Assembly: GCA_013339765.2 (NCBI GenBank)
Contig: CM023448.1
Span: 114,956,008-115,020,007, forward strand
Reading direction: 5' to 3'
DNA from: Haemaphysalis longicornis
Lineage: Eukaryota > Arthropoda > Arachnida > Ixodida > Ixodidae
DNA length: 64,000 bases
A program made the translations under genes and the position numbers. Under the pieces are notes generated by a model. The model had not been told where the DNA came from, searched no databases, and worked only from the letters and a program-made list of their open reading frames with translations. This document shows, one piece after another, positions 45,028-56,002 of the stretch. Each line of letters starts with the position of its first letter. Position 1 is the stretch's first letter.

Positions 45028-45548
45028 TTTGACTGTGAGCGTGTTGTTCCTTCCCGCCGCCTGAGTTGCAACAATCTTCGCAGTGGTCGCATTTCCCCCC
45101 TCCACCCGGTAGGGCCAGGGTTCAGTGACTGGCCCTGCGACGGCACGGAGGAGACGGCACCCACAGGCCCCGTCCACGGCGGTGCTACTTCCAGTTCACT
45201 GACGCAGCAGAATGGAGGCGGCCTTTTCCTGTGGGTTTTTCTCTTTTATTCCTCAACTGCACTTCCGGGGACCCCAGCGCCCCAGAATTAAATAAGTGCG
45301 TCTTAGTCACCGTTTCTTACGTTGTTTTCAGTGAGCAATCGTCTCTAATCGGTGCCCAATCCTTATTGGAGTAAATAAAGCGGAATCGCGCTCACTGCAC
45401 GATTAAACCGTAATTCTGCTAAAATTTTCAGTCTGTTTATAAGGCACCGTCCTCACAGCTGCAGCTATTATTACAAGAAAATCCTGACGCGCGCATCAGC
45501 TTCCCCTTTTGCGTCATCATTGACCATGGCACAATTTTCCGTACTTGA

Positions 45549-45550
<2 letters not shown>
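45028..45550. other. Anonymous sequence
   Basis: No gene or repeat recognised. Confidence 0.4.
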
Positions 45551-45628
<78 letters not shown>

Positions 45629-45676
45629 CGCTCTCTCTCTCTCTCTCTCTCTCTCCTCATCTCTCTCTCTCTCTCA
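45551..45676 (+). repeat. (TC)n microsatellite, interrupted
   Basis: About 125 bases of TC dinucleotides with a few interruptions (tatc, cgc, ctcatc). It abuts the tail of the LINE copy that follows. Confidence 0.95.
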
Positions 45677-45682
45677 CTACAC

Positions 45683-46190
45683 ATGATGATGATAATGATG
45701 ATTGCTATTGGTTTACCCTTAGTAGCGGGGTGATGACGTGTCGTCTTACCAAAAAAGACTCTTGGTTTAATACTAGTGCTGCTTAGGGCAGGCCCAAAAA
45801 ACTTATTAGGCACAAAATACTTTTTTTTCCCTGTTACAGGTGGTAACTGCCTCAGGCAATATTCCCCTCTCTGCTTTTCGTCCACCAGCATTCTAATCTC
45901 CTTTTCGTCGCCTCGACAGCCTTGAAGTTAACTTCCTCTGTGCTACTGTTAAATCCTAGGGCTTCTGGAAGCCGAATATTTCCCTCATGTAGATTTGGAT
46001 GGATACCCTCGCATTCTAACACTATGTGCCGCATAGTTTCCGTTTCTTTTCCGCAGACCACGCATACCCCATAATTTTGTGAATACTTTCCCACAAAGCT
46101 CTTAGTTCGCAAGCCACCTGCTCTAGCCTCAAAAAGCAAAGCACTTCCATGCGAATTATCGTAGAAATTTTCCTTTCTGATGTCCAATGC
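45683..46190 (-). mobile_element. LINE 3' end (family B), copy 2, frame open
   Basis: The minus-strand frame is open for about 112 codons. It starts at the 5' truncation (LDIRKENFYDNSHG...EARAGGLRTKSFVGKYSQN), passes through an intact knuckle (CVVCGKETETMRHIVLEC), and ends LECWWTKSREGNIA. It is closely similar to the copy at 10338-11084 and shows where that copy gained a base. The 3' UTR ends in an ATC-type trinucleotide tail (atgatgatgataatgatgatt at 45683-45702 on the plus strand). Both sides abut TC-rich microsatellites. Confidence 0.8.
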
Positions 46191-46222
46191 CTCTCTCTCT
46201 CTCCTCTCTCTCTCTCTCTCCC
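46191..46222 (+). repeat. CT-rich microsatellite
   Basis: ctctctctct-type run with one interruption, at the 5' truncation point of the LINE copy. Confidence 0.9.
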
Positions 46223-47600
46223 TTAATAAACCTGCAGATAGACGCGAACGTAGAGTTTTGTGCACCTGGTGTGAGATTCAGGTTCTGGAAGGGACGTAAT
46301 TAATTCTTACGCCTCCTTTTCCTCCCCTTGGTACACCTTGGGCAATTCCTTTTCAATAAGATTTCTTATTTCCTTCCTGCCTAACTTCCTGGCTTCGGCT
46401 TCTTCTTCGGCCCTTGAGAATAAAACAGTGGAGGAATTAAAAAAAAAAAAAACGCGCAGGAGTTCGTCGTTGAGAAAAAAAAATAACTAGAAATTGCGAG
46501 TTTCTCCTATTGGACTATAGGCTAAGCGTTCTAGGCCATTTGGGTCGAACCGAACGAAAGCGCGAAAATCTAATCAACTTTTTTTCTGGGTCGAAGCAGC
46601 TATTTCGCGATGACGGGTCTCGTGATCTAATTCAACTTTGTGCGTATGTATGCTGCCACTGTTTATTTTCTTTGCAAGTCCGCTATTTATTCATAAAGAT
46701 TTCTTTTTTCTTTACCGTCTCTCTCCTGTGACGCTAAACTTCGAAAAAGCGAAACCTCGAGACGTAAATACCTTAGACACATTAGCTTGCCTTTTGTGTT
46801 ATGTAGGCTATTTACGAAAGGAGTCCGGAAATTGAGTCTGCCAATTACATCTCCGCGAAACCAGGGAACTATTCGGCGTTACTTAGAGACTATTCAGAAA
46901 ACAGATCACCTTCATGTCTTTAACCAGGTTATACTAAGTTCTGCTCAGAATGAAGGACCTTAAACGTAGCGCCTATTTATTATCTAGAAGCATTCGACTC
47001 AGTGCACACCCTGAAAGTACTTTGAGCTTTGCCAAGCGAAGCGCTTGAGAAGTTGAGACAAGAAAGCACCGCGCCCCTCCACTCCGGCAGTGTGTATAGA
47101 AAGCAGGGGGCAATATGTTCCTTCGTAGGACCCCTGAAGCTTTTTCACCGAAGGCATGGAGACTGTTTTGGAACGTATCTGTCGCTTCCTTGAAATGTTG
47201 TTAGGGCGCTTACTGGCGTAAGCAACGGGAAATTCTGAAGCGATGTGTAAGTTGCTCTTTGTGGTTCATACTTACAAGAGGAACTGTAAAACACACCTCT
47301 CTGCCCTCCCTCTCCCCACTCTAAAAATTTTGGGGGGGAACCTAAGTAGGGGATCTGTAAGGGTAGACTGAAATATAACTCGGACGAAAACCAATCTAAT
47401 GCTCTACAATATCACTGTGGAAGAAGGGCTCACTTATGAAGAGTTATTGAAATCAAGTTTTTCACTTTTTTTTTTGAAAGACATCGGGGAGTGCCCTGTA
47501 TCTTCGCGTACACGCGAGGGTTTTCTCTGGCAGCTTTTGTTTGGCACTAGAAACTGCGTGACCATGCGGAAAAGTGCGTAAGTACTTTCCTCCTAGCGTG
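46223..47600. other. Anonymous sequence
   Basis: No supported gene. A14 lies near 46440-46453. Short ORFs only. Confidence 0.4.
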
Positions 47601-48287
47601 TAATACCCCTGACACACGGGCGCCTAAAAGGCCTTTGCAGAGAAGGACTGCTACCGAAACGGCGTTCGCCTCGGTGACACACGACAAAGGAGAATCTCCT
47701 TCACCGAAACGGGCATTTCCCGTAAGGGGTGTTCGCCTATCTCCTTTCCCGCACGAAAAGGAGCAGCTAGCAGCGCAGCCTCGTAAGCAGGCGCTTGCAA
47801 ATCAATAAGCTTCCCAGAACTTAGTGAGACCAAATGAGATTTCTTAATACTTTCATAAATTGTTAAAACTGCAATGAAATAAACTGCACCAAACAAGCCC
47901 AATCGTAATGTATTTTTGTAAACATCTGCCCACTGTTGTCAGATTAGGCACGGAACATAGGCTAAAAAAAGCAGTCCATCGTTGCTGTTCAATACAAATA
48001 TGTGAAATTACCCGTTTTTTTTTTCTAAACAACAATAAAACGCACAGTTCCTCTCTAAACTAATAAATAAGGTCTATGAGCCGCACTTTATTTTTGTTAT
48101 TGTGCATGCTTTTTTCACAGAACTGCTAGCGCCACTTTATTGGTGTGTCAGTTACAGCAACTACGTAAAGGAGATCGGGGGTGGCTGTGTGTCAGGAGCG
48201 CCACTCCTTTCCACAAAATGTCTTTTGACGTGGCGAAAGGGGTTTAGTTTAAAGGAGATCTAGCGTTGCCGTGTGTCACAGGTATAA
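47601..48287. mobile_element. PIF/Harbinger-like MITE, 681 bp, TAA target-site duplication
   Basis: taa at 47601-47603 and 48285-48287 flanks an element that starts taccccTGACACACGG and ends as the complement of tacctgTGACACACGG. A 3-bp TAA/TTA duplication is the hallmark of PIF/Harbinger. Shorter subterminal copies occur inside: ggtgacacacgac near 47671 and ggctgtgtgtcaggagcgcc near 48182. The motif aaaggagat recurs in both halves. No transposase is encoded. Confidence 0.75.
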
Positions 48288-49880
48288 CCTTATCTTGCGC
48301 CTCTGCCCTAAATTAAATGCGTTTGACCGTACGTATAGACTCAAGGCCAGTGCGCAGCGAGTGCATTGGCCTCCAAGAGGGCCAAGGATAACGAAGAAGA
48401 GAGAGCGAAAGGGGAAAGTGGGCGATGAAAAATAACACCGCTCTGGTCGCATAATCACTCTCAGGTCACCATGAAATGCTCTTTGTCAAGTTTAATTAGC
48501 GTGGGGAAACATTCACGTTAAAGCGACAGAAGGGCATCTGGCAGAATTGCGCAGAGTGCATGCGCTGCGAAGTTGAACGCAAACCACTGGCATCGCAGCC
48601 ATTACCATTTCAAAACTTCGTTCTCAGGCCACCGGTGCCGTGCGCTAAGGGTTTCGGGTCGTCTTGCTACGTCTAAATTCTAGCTATCTTGCCCGTTAGC
48701 GGGGAGAAACGATGCGCGCATTGTTCTCTTCCTGACTCCCCTGTATTTACTCCCCCTCCGCCCCTTACTTTTTTTTTCGCAAATCGTCGACGTCTACGCC
48801 TCCCGCGAATAGCGTTTAAAGGGGCGTGTTGCTGATTCTTAGTCCCATTCCTCGTGTGCCGTTTCTTATCTTGTCTTGTCTCGTCTTCCTTTGTGGAGAG
48901 CAGGCCTGGGTTTTTATTTTGCCGCTCGGCAGTGAAGGCACCGAATGTTCGCACTTTTAACGCCAGAGTGCCTTCGTGAAGGGCTACGCGATCTATTTTC
49001 CCGCGCATCGATTTGTTTGTTTTCGCGACAAGTAATTATGCTTGTTTTGCTGAATCTGGGGTTGACGGCCAGATGCAATAAAGAATTCGTGTTTGGACAC
49101 ACACGATGGAAAATTTAAAGCAGGGAGTTTACTTGTATTTCACGCTCGTTTGTTTTCTTTGTAGCCTTTTGTCACTATCGTGTGAATACGCGGTAATCGT
49201 CCGTGGCGAATGGGATACAGCGTAGGAAATTATCGATATTTCTTTCTGCTTTGGTGGCGCTGCAAATCCAGCCCCCAGGTGTGTTGTTCGGGCAGTGTTA
49301 ACTCGCACTTTTCATCCATTGTTCGGAATACCGTTGTATACAGTTGCCCTGGATATAAAATGTAAGCATTCTGCCTTATATACGTGGTCGCGTCTACTTT
49401 AGAAGTTTATGCGGATATGGCATCACTGAAACCTGTGCTATCGACCTGACGTGTTTCATTTTTCCTGCAGCACTGTAAATTGTAAACACGCGATTTTCGG
49501 TTTGACAAAGGTAAGAAAGTTACGACAGGACCCATTCAGTATAGTAACCACTTTCTGTATTCATTCTACAGGCGGTATACGTTAATTGTAGAACATTTAT
49601 GTGGAGTGCGCAAGCTGTGCGAGAGAGCAACACTTTATCTCTAGGCTACCTGACGTCCTGCAGCCTACAGAGCGTTTCGCCTCAACCGGCCTGTTACGGC
49701 GCTTTGAAATGCAAAAGAGCTCTTACTGAGCTAGTAACGCCCTTCGCATTGAAACTTCTTGAGCTGTCTATGGTATCACACCGTAGAGAAAGGCCTGTCC
49801 GGCGCGGCGGATGAACTGGCGCAGACTCGCCACTCGTGCTAACAGTATCAATGTGGCGAGTTGGGCTTGTTGGTGCACTT
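48288..49880. other. Anonymous sequence
   Basis: A 111-codon minus-strand ORF (48673-49008) is Arg/Lys-rich and unrecognised. The gcaataaagaattcg at about 49075 resembles a polyadenylation signal but no coding sequence precedes it. No gene is supported. Confidence 0.35.
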
Positions 49881-49960
49881 GCATCTTGGGGAACAGCGCG
49901 AAAAGACGGGGACACTTCTTTCTTTGTGTCCCCGTCTTTTCGCTCCGTTCCCCAAGATGC
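49881..49960. repeat. 35-bp inverted duplication with 10-bp loop
   Basis: gcatcttggggaacagcgcg... at 49881-49915 pairs with 49926-49960 at 33 of 35 positions around ttctttcttt. Pairing continues weakly outward (ggtgcactt against acgtgct). Confidence 0.95.
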
Positions 49961-51420
49961 ACGTGCTAACAGCTTACTTGGAAACTGCGGCGCGAGGCCA
50001 AATTCGTCTGCGTACACAGTTTAACTTCCAGGTCAAATGGGCGTCCTTCTTGGCTCCCGGTTTGAGTAAGCGAGCCGTATGCCTCCTGCAGTCTCCCATT
50101 GCTGCTTCCCGGCCGCCATTAACGACACCTCGTAAAACCACACTCGACGCCCCTTCACCTTTCCCCTCCTCACCCATGCCTCTCTTGCTGTTGGCGGCGC
50201 ACGCGACGGAGAAACACGTTGCTCACACGGGCGCATAATTCGACTTGATACCGCTGAGGTCAGCGCCCTGGACCACGGGTGCACAAATGCATACGGGACC
50301 TCATCCGCCGTGGACGCTATTGGGTGGCGACGGGCGTACTGTAACATGCATGCCGGAGCGGTTATGGGAGGCGGCGTCTGGTCGGTGTCAGGCGAGAAGT
50401 ATAGCAAATGTCAGTTCATACGAAAATCGTGTAAATATCCCATTCCACACAGGACTGTCACTCCAAAGAAGTGAGCATTATCACATTCCTCGTCTTTCTT
50501 GGTTCACCCATCGCGACACACTGTAACAGAGAGCGTGGCAGAGCCTCATTCGGCGCCGAGAACAAATAAAGGGAAGCTGATGTGCGCTGCGGGAGGCCGG
50601 CAGCGCGCCGCAAGCACAGTGCTCGTCTATGAGAAATCGCTTACGGTTTCCCCCGCGCTTTCGATGGAGATGGGACAATCGTCTGAATGGGGGCGCCCCG
50701 GTCACGCAGTGTCATCCAGCGCGTGCGACGTTTGCAGAGCGGCTGAGCGTGCGCGCCGTGAGAGCCCGCAGCGAAGGCAGAACCCGGAAGGTCCGCGTCT
50801 CTGTATTCACTCAGCGGTGGCTAGAACCGGGAAACGGCGTAACGTCGGCTAACGCGGACGCTGCGCAAGCCGGAAATGGGCAGAGTCTGCAGTCTTGCGC
50901 GAGTGCGCGATGAGGCAATTGCGGGGCCGGGGGCATGGCGCGGAGTGCAGCCCTTAGTAAGTGTGCCTTAGTTACGTCGACCTTCGCATCGTCCACCGTG
51001 AAATACCGCGCACAATGGGACTGGTTGCGCATAAATTGGCTCGGGTGTCGTTCTGTCGCGATAGAATGCACGGCGAAGACATCTGCTCTCCTGGTTCTTT
51101 ATGAATCTGAGATACAGACATTTAGTGTAGCAGGCCGTGTGGAGTGTTCCGCACACAGGAACACGCACGCCTTTGATATCTCTCCTCTTGAGACATGGGT
51201 ATGTGCTTCCCAGTGAGAGATGCATGCACGCCGTGATATCGTCATCGCAATCCCCATGATCGTTATTTGCACGGAGGGTTTTTATGTCACGAAAAACCCA
51301 TCGTCATAATTGCGGCGGGAGGGGCGGGGAGGAGAGCGGTGGATTGAGGAATGAAATACAGGTACAGAAAGAATGGCTCAGATAGCTCAAGAATGTAGCG
51401 TTCGGTACGATGTACACTGT
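49961..51420. other. Anonymous sequence, GC-rich in parts
   Basis: Overlapping ORFs up to 125 codons on both strands (for example 49861-50238, 50033-50407, 50499-50852) show no domain. I take them as chance ORFs in CpG-rich DNA. Confidence 0.35.
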
Positions 51421-51548
51421 CAAAATACAAAATTTGGGGGTTCTACGCACACAAGCCGCATCTGGGCTGTGAGGCACGCCGCAGAAAATGTCTACGGGTT
51501 AATTAGCACCGGAGATATTTACCGTGCTCCGAAACCTCGACACACGGT
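51421..51548 (-). mobile_element. Diverged Ruka-related SINE, 3' half only
   Basis: The plus-strand view is aaatttgggggttctacgca, ccgcatctgggctgtgaggcacgccg, accggagatatttaccgtgc, cgaaacctcgacacac. This matches the block order of the old copy at 2085-2215 (aaatttgggggctttacgcg, cacgtgggctgtgaggtgcgccg). The tRNA head is missing. Confidence 0.65.
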
Positions 51549-51557
51549 GTCGACACA

Positions 51558-51585
51558 CAGGGCGTTGACCATGGTCAACGCCCTG
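51558..51585. repeat. Perfect 28-bp palindrome
   Basis: cagggcgttgacca is followed directly by its exact reverse complement, with no spacer, just inside the end of the SINE fragment. Confidence 0.97.
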
Positions 51586-52389
51586 AATCCTAACGCAGAT
51601 GAAGCTATCAGTATAACTATGAGATAAAACGTGGCCAGGCCAGGGACGGAAAAGCTAAGTAGATGGAACATCTGCATACACCTTGCGGTGCGCCAACTAA
51701 ACGTAGCGACAGACTGCGTCCTGTGCGTAAAAGCAGCTAACTGTAATAGAAATGGTTAGTTCCAAGAAATGCGTGAAAAGAATTTTTACACTGAAAGATA
51801 ATTTTCACGCTGAAATAAATAAAAAGAACAACGAAGTGCGTAGGCTCGAACGCAGACAATTGGTGCGTAAACCCGAGGCTGTGTCTCCAAAATTACAGAA
51901 GAGGAGGAGGCGTAAACATTTATTTGAGCGAGAGGGTATTTGGACCACAAGTTTTTTTTTTCTTTCGCAGTGTCTTAACACACTATCCAGGTTCGAAGTG
52001 AACCAGTACATGGCGCTCAGTACATGAAGGCAGATCCACTTCGGTGTTGTCCGAGCAGACGAAATATCGCCGGTAATTTAATCAGAAAAGACGCGTCGTC
52101 AACGGCGATGTGCGAGGAGGATAGATTTGTCAAGAAACCTTGCATAACAATAAAGGCATTGCTCATGAGGTGGTGTGGACCCCAACACAACATCGGTTAG
52201 TGAATCGACGTTCTGTTCGCAAGAAATTTACCGAGAAGCTAGAATCAGCCATCCGTCTTCAGATATAAGAATTAGCTGAAGACGTATTACTATGTACAAC
52301 AAAATTCATCTTGGGCTTAACACATATGCGTTTCCTAGTCAGTGCCAGCGAAAATGCTTGATTCTTTTTTTTTACGTTAAGACCAAATC
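51586..52389. other. Anonymous sequence
   Basis: No gene or repeat recognised; several short Lys-rich ORFs. Confidence 0.4.
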
Positions 52390-52515
52390 ATCACCGGAGA
52401 AACAGCAAGCCCTCTTGACTACAGTCCGTAAAGCAGCGCGGGCTGGCGGCCTCCTTGACTAAGAAGGCCGAACACGTCCACTCTCAACCTTATGTCAATA
52501 AATGTTTATCACTTC
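52390..52515 (+). mobile_element. LINE family A-like 3' end, very short
   Basis: The plus strand encodes SSPEKQQALLTTVRKAARAGGLLD and stops at about 52460. This fits the 'SS..EDQ..L..RA' tail of the other family A copies. gtcaataaatgttta (AATAAA at 52497-52502) matches the 3' end of the copies at 606 and 24950. Only about 24 codons survive. Confidence 0.55.
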
Positions 52516-53521
52516 TACTAACACGGTAGCCTGTATTTTTGCTTTCAAAGACGCTTAGTAAAATATATGTTTCGGTTGCAGTTTCAGTTCTTTAAACATC
52601 CGCTACCCAGTTTTTGTTTCTCTGTGATGTTGCTACTCAATTGTCATTTTTTTTTGTCAATAGAAAAAAAAAAAAAATTGCTCTTGTGCTTGCGGTATTC
52701 CCATTCGCGTGTTTTTCGAATTCAATCGAAACGACGCATTAAATGGGGCGCAACAACGGAAACAAGCTCACATTCGTTCGTTTTTCTAATGCGAAAGCAT
52801 TGGTTAACCTCGTAGGTCGGAAATCGGGCGTCGCCATGGCCGCAAGCGATGGAATACAATATGACTGACGTATGTCACACAAATAGCCAATGGCTCAGGG
52901 ATTAAAAAAAGGCAGGTCAAATAATTCCCGGATTCACGCCAAATTTCCCATGGCGGCTTCTGTAAATAAAGTAAGAATTTATCTGAGTAATCGAGATGGA
53001 CCCATGCGTTGGGGCCTTCGAACTGGAAACGTGTGTATGAGGCCTACGTGGGTAATTTGAGCACGCTAATTACAGGCGAAGCAGAGTGAAATTATGATGG
53101 TGATAATGAGACGACGACACGTACGGCATTTCTATATTGATTTTTTTTTCACTACAACAAGAGTGCCTAGGTCTCCTCGTAATAAAAAAATAGGCGCCCT
53201 TAATGATAAGCACGCGTTGTCACCATACTTTGAATATATATCCGCGTTCATGGTTGTATTATCTGGAGATCCATTTAAGGCTGCGAAAACGGGTGGTTAC
53301 ACAACGAGCAATGAAAATCCTTTAAAGCATGTTACGATGACACTTTTCGGGGGCATCTTTGACGTACCGAGTTAACTGACGCTTCGGTGGTAAAAAAAAA
53401 GTTTTTTTTGTGGGAAGAAAAAAGAACTGTCGCAAAACAAAAACCAAAGTTTGAGAATTTCATTAGTTACAACGCATGCTCAACGAGTTGAGGCAATACA
53501 CAAAATCGTTTTAATGCCAGC
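52516..53521. other. Anonymous sequence
   Basis: A 93-codon plus-strand ORF (53094-53375) is unrecognised. T- and A-runs are common. No gene is supported. Confidence 0.4.
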
Positions 53522-54190
53522 TTTTTTTTTTTTAATGAGCACACGATGGTCGTCCCAGAATACCGCAGATCCTTGCTCAGTGGCGAAACGAGCGGGAGAA
53601 GCGAAGCGGCGGAACCAAGGAAATCAAAACGGTTTCCTTTTCTGTCCAGCGGACTCTCGAAGAGCAAGCAGCGCTCATTCGTCTCGGCTATCTCCGTCTC
53701 CGAGCGCCTCCTTGGCCTCTCCAGCGTCGAGCGTGTACTCTGGTGCGGCGCACGCAAGCTCCTCCTTGTCCAGGTAGGTATCGGAGTGGGGCGAACTGCC
53801 CGTGGCGTGCACCCTCCCGGAGGGCAGACAGTCGTCACCAACGCTGGCAACCTCGTCTCGAGCCTCGAAGTCCTCCGGCGTCGTCATCTGCTCCTCCGCG
53901 ACCATCACACTCCCGAGAGATGCATCCTTTAACACCTCCTCTGCTTCCAGGTAGTGAAGCTCCTGCTCTGTGGAATTACCAGCATCCACGGCGTCGCCCA
54001 CGACAGGCGCCGCTTGCCCTTCCTCGCTGACCTCTTCAATAGCCGCGGTCTGGTCACACCCACCGCCTCTTCTTCCGGCGTCCGCTGGTTCTCCTCCACG
54101 TTCCCATATTTTCCGCTGAGGCCCAGCAAGTCAAGCATGGACTTCTTTCGGGACTTGGGTTCAGGCTTTGGCAGGGCTGCCATCGTGCAG
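53522..54190 (-). pseudogene. Probable processed pseudogene of an acidic protein
   Basis: ATG (complement of 54181-54183) opens a minus-strand frame with a basic N-terminus (MAALPKPEPKSRKKS), then MLDLLGLSGKYGN and EENQRTPEEEA. Near 54055-54065 a shift of one base moves the protein-like reading into another frame: DQTAAIEEVSEEGQAAPVV..., then a long acidic stretch (QELHYLEAEEVLKDAS, TPEDFEARDEVASVGDD, YLDKEELACAAPEYTLD), ending at TGA (53675-53677). A third frame then reads ETEIAETNERCLLFESPLDRK. The 508 bases from ATG to the last Glu are uninterrupted by introns, and a 12-base poly(A) (complement of 53522-53533, preceded by attaaa) follows about 140 bases downstream. This suggests a retrocopy. 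I do not recognise the parent; base-calling error at one indel would instead leave an intact exon. Confidence 0.45.
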
Positions 54191-55792
54191 TGAGAGATGC
54201 GACATCTTTGAGCATAAGTTCACCATTCGGGGACTTTGGAAGTCTTCGGCGGATACCGGCGAATCTTCATCCATAAGTGGGAGCCGCTGAAGCAGTCACT
54301 GGCTGAGTTGCCGACGGTTACCTGTAAAGAGTACATAACGGGCAAGTGGCATCCAGAGTGAGTTGGAATGCTTAATTATTTTTCAGCGAATTTCCTAGGT
54401 CATAAAAGACAGCCTGTTGAGTTTATTGAGCTCTTCGTGGTGACGTCAAATTGTCGACTAATTTCAAAACGTGTCTTTCTAAGCGCCAGGGATGTGGGCT
54501 GAAAGAAGGGCAACAGAAAGTTATCGTACGTGAAACACATTGGCTTCACAAGAGATTTCTCAAAGAAAACCGAAGGATGTCCCCTTTCGACCCCAGTTAG
54601 GGATAATACAGTCGCCGATTCCAGAGAAATGGAAATGCAAGAAAGCCTATGGAATGCTTTCAAAATATCCGAATTCACGATTATTGCCACCCGCATTACC
54701 TTTGTTACAGGCTCTGTATTTGTTACAAGTATCAACGAGCCATTACGAGCTACCAACTGCAGCTCTAAATGGATATTTATGAATAAAGCACATGGGAGTC
54801 CATGAGGATGTAGTAGCAGGCGAAGTGCGACCTTGAATGTTACATTATTTATGTAACTCTGAACGGCTGCGGAATGCTAAGCATCTGCGATGATGGGATA
54901 TTTAAATCCCCCCCCCCCCCCCCCTTCCGACCAAGGGGGACAAACGCTTCTGAGAGGGATCTACTTTCGCTGTGTACGTTAGACGCACGTATAGACGCAG
55001 TGTGTGGTCTTACAAAAGGTGACGAGAGATGTATCAAAAGGTCCGTTGAGCGACCATCTCTCTGGGTTAGACATCCCTCACTTTCCCCTAGGGTCCCCCA
55101 TTCGCCTTCCGTTGCTGCACGTGAGAGTGGGAAAAGCAGGTACGGTCAGTTTAGAGTGACCGGTCGCCGCGCCCCACCCACTTTGGCTGTGAAGGCTAGT
55201 GACCGTGCTCTCGGTATGTGGTCCACCGCCTCGGGGCAAGGGATACTCCCACCTCCGGAAACAATTGTATTGAGAACTCATCTCTGGGTACATTTAGCGA
55301 GCTAGGCATCAAGCTGGACTGACAGTAGTTGTCATGTGCGACCCCACGAGGAGTGCACCATGAGGCATACAAAACTAACTCAAAATCAATGTGTTCGGTT
55401 GCAATAACTGAACACGATTCCACTAGAACGGCAGCGTACAAGCTCCCGCATGCAAGCGCGTGAATCCAAGCAGTTAAGTTGCTGGTAGCAAGCTAATGAT
55501 CTCGCAAAGAGCATATACGAGATCTTGCGTGATGACCATTTCGGTGGCAGTCGTAAACCGGGGACTTCCTCGGATGTCTTTCAGTCGCAGAAGAGCGCGC
55601 GTGCTGTCTACTGCACACTGGAGCGAAACATCGCAATCGGTCATCACCAGCAGTCTGCAGGTGGGATAAAACAGGCTAGGTCGACGAGTCTCTGTATCTC
55701 ACGGCGTGCAAGCGATGGTCGGCGCTGCAGATCCGGCGGAGACAGCTGTGCGCGCCCTGGGATGAGCAGATTTTACCCCAACGATGGCGCCT
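54191..55792. other. Anonymous sequence with a C17 tract
   Basis: C17 lies at 54908-54924. ORFs of 118 codons (54400-54756, minus) and 143 codons (54874-55305, plus) are unrecognised. No gene is supported. Confidence 0.4.
54908..54924 (+). repeat. C17 homopolymer
   Basis: Seventeen consecutive C residues after tatttaaat. Confidence 0.95.
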
Positions 55793-55885
55793 CGCGGATG
55801 CTGACAATACCGGATTCTGATCAAGGATGCTGATGCTGATGCTTACGCTCGCGGATGCTGGTCACGCGGATGCTGACAATACCAA
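55793..55885 (+). repeat. Short direct repeats (cgcggatgctgacaatacc)
   Basis: The 19-mer cgcggatgctgacaatacc occurs at 55793-55811 and 55867-55885. Between the copies are further ggatgctg/gatgct motifs, so this is a small degenerate minisatellite. Confidence 0.85.
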
Positions 55886-56002
55886 TGGCGCTGACCCTTC
55901 GGGTTGACACATACGATGATGAGGACGGTGTTTCTGATAAGAACGGACACGCACCCGCACACGCATGGCCAATGGTCAATCGGCGATCCCACACTTCAAG
56001 GA

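Noticed and set aside
49070..49090. gcaataaagaattcg as a gene polyadenylation site
   Set aside because: No coding sequence precedes it on that strand; AATAAA is common by chance.
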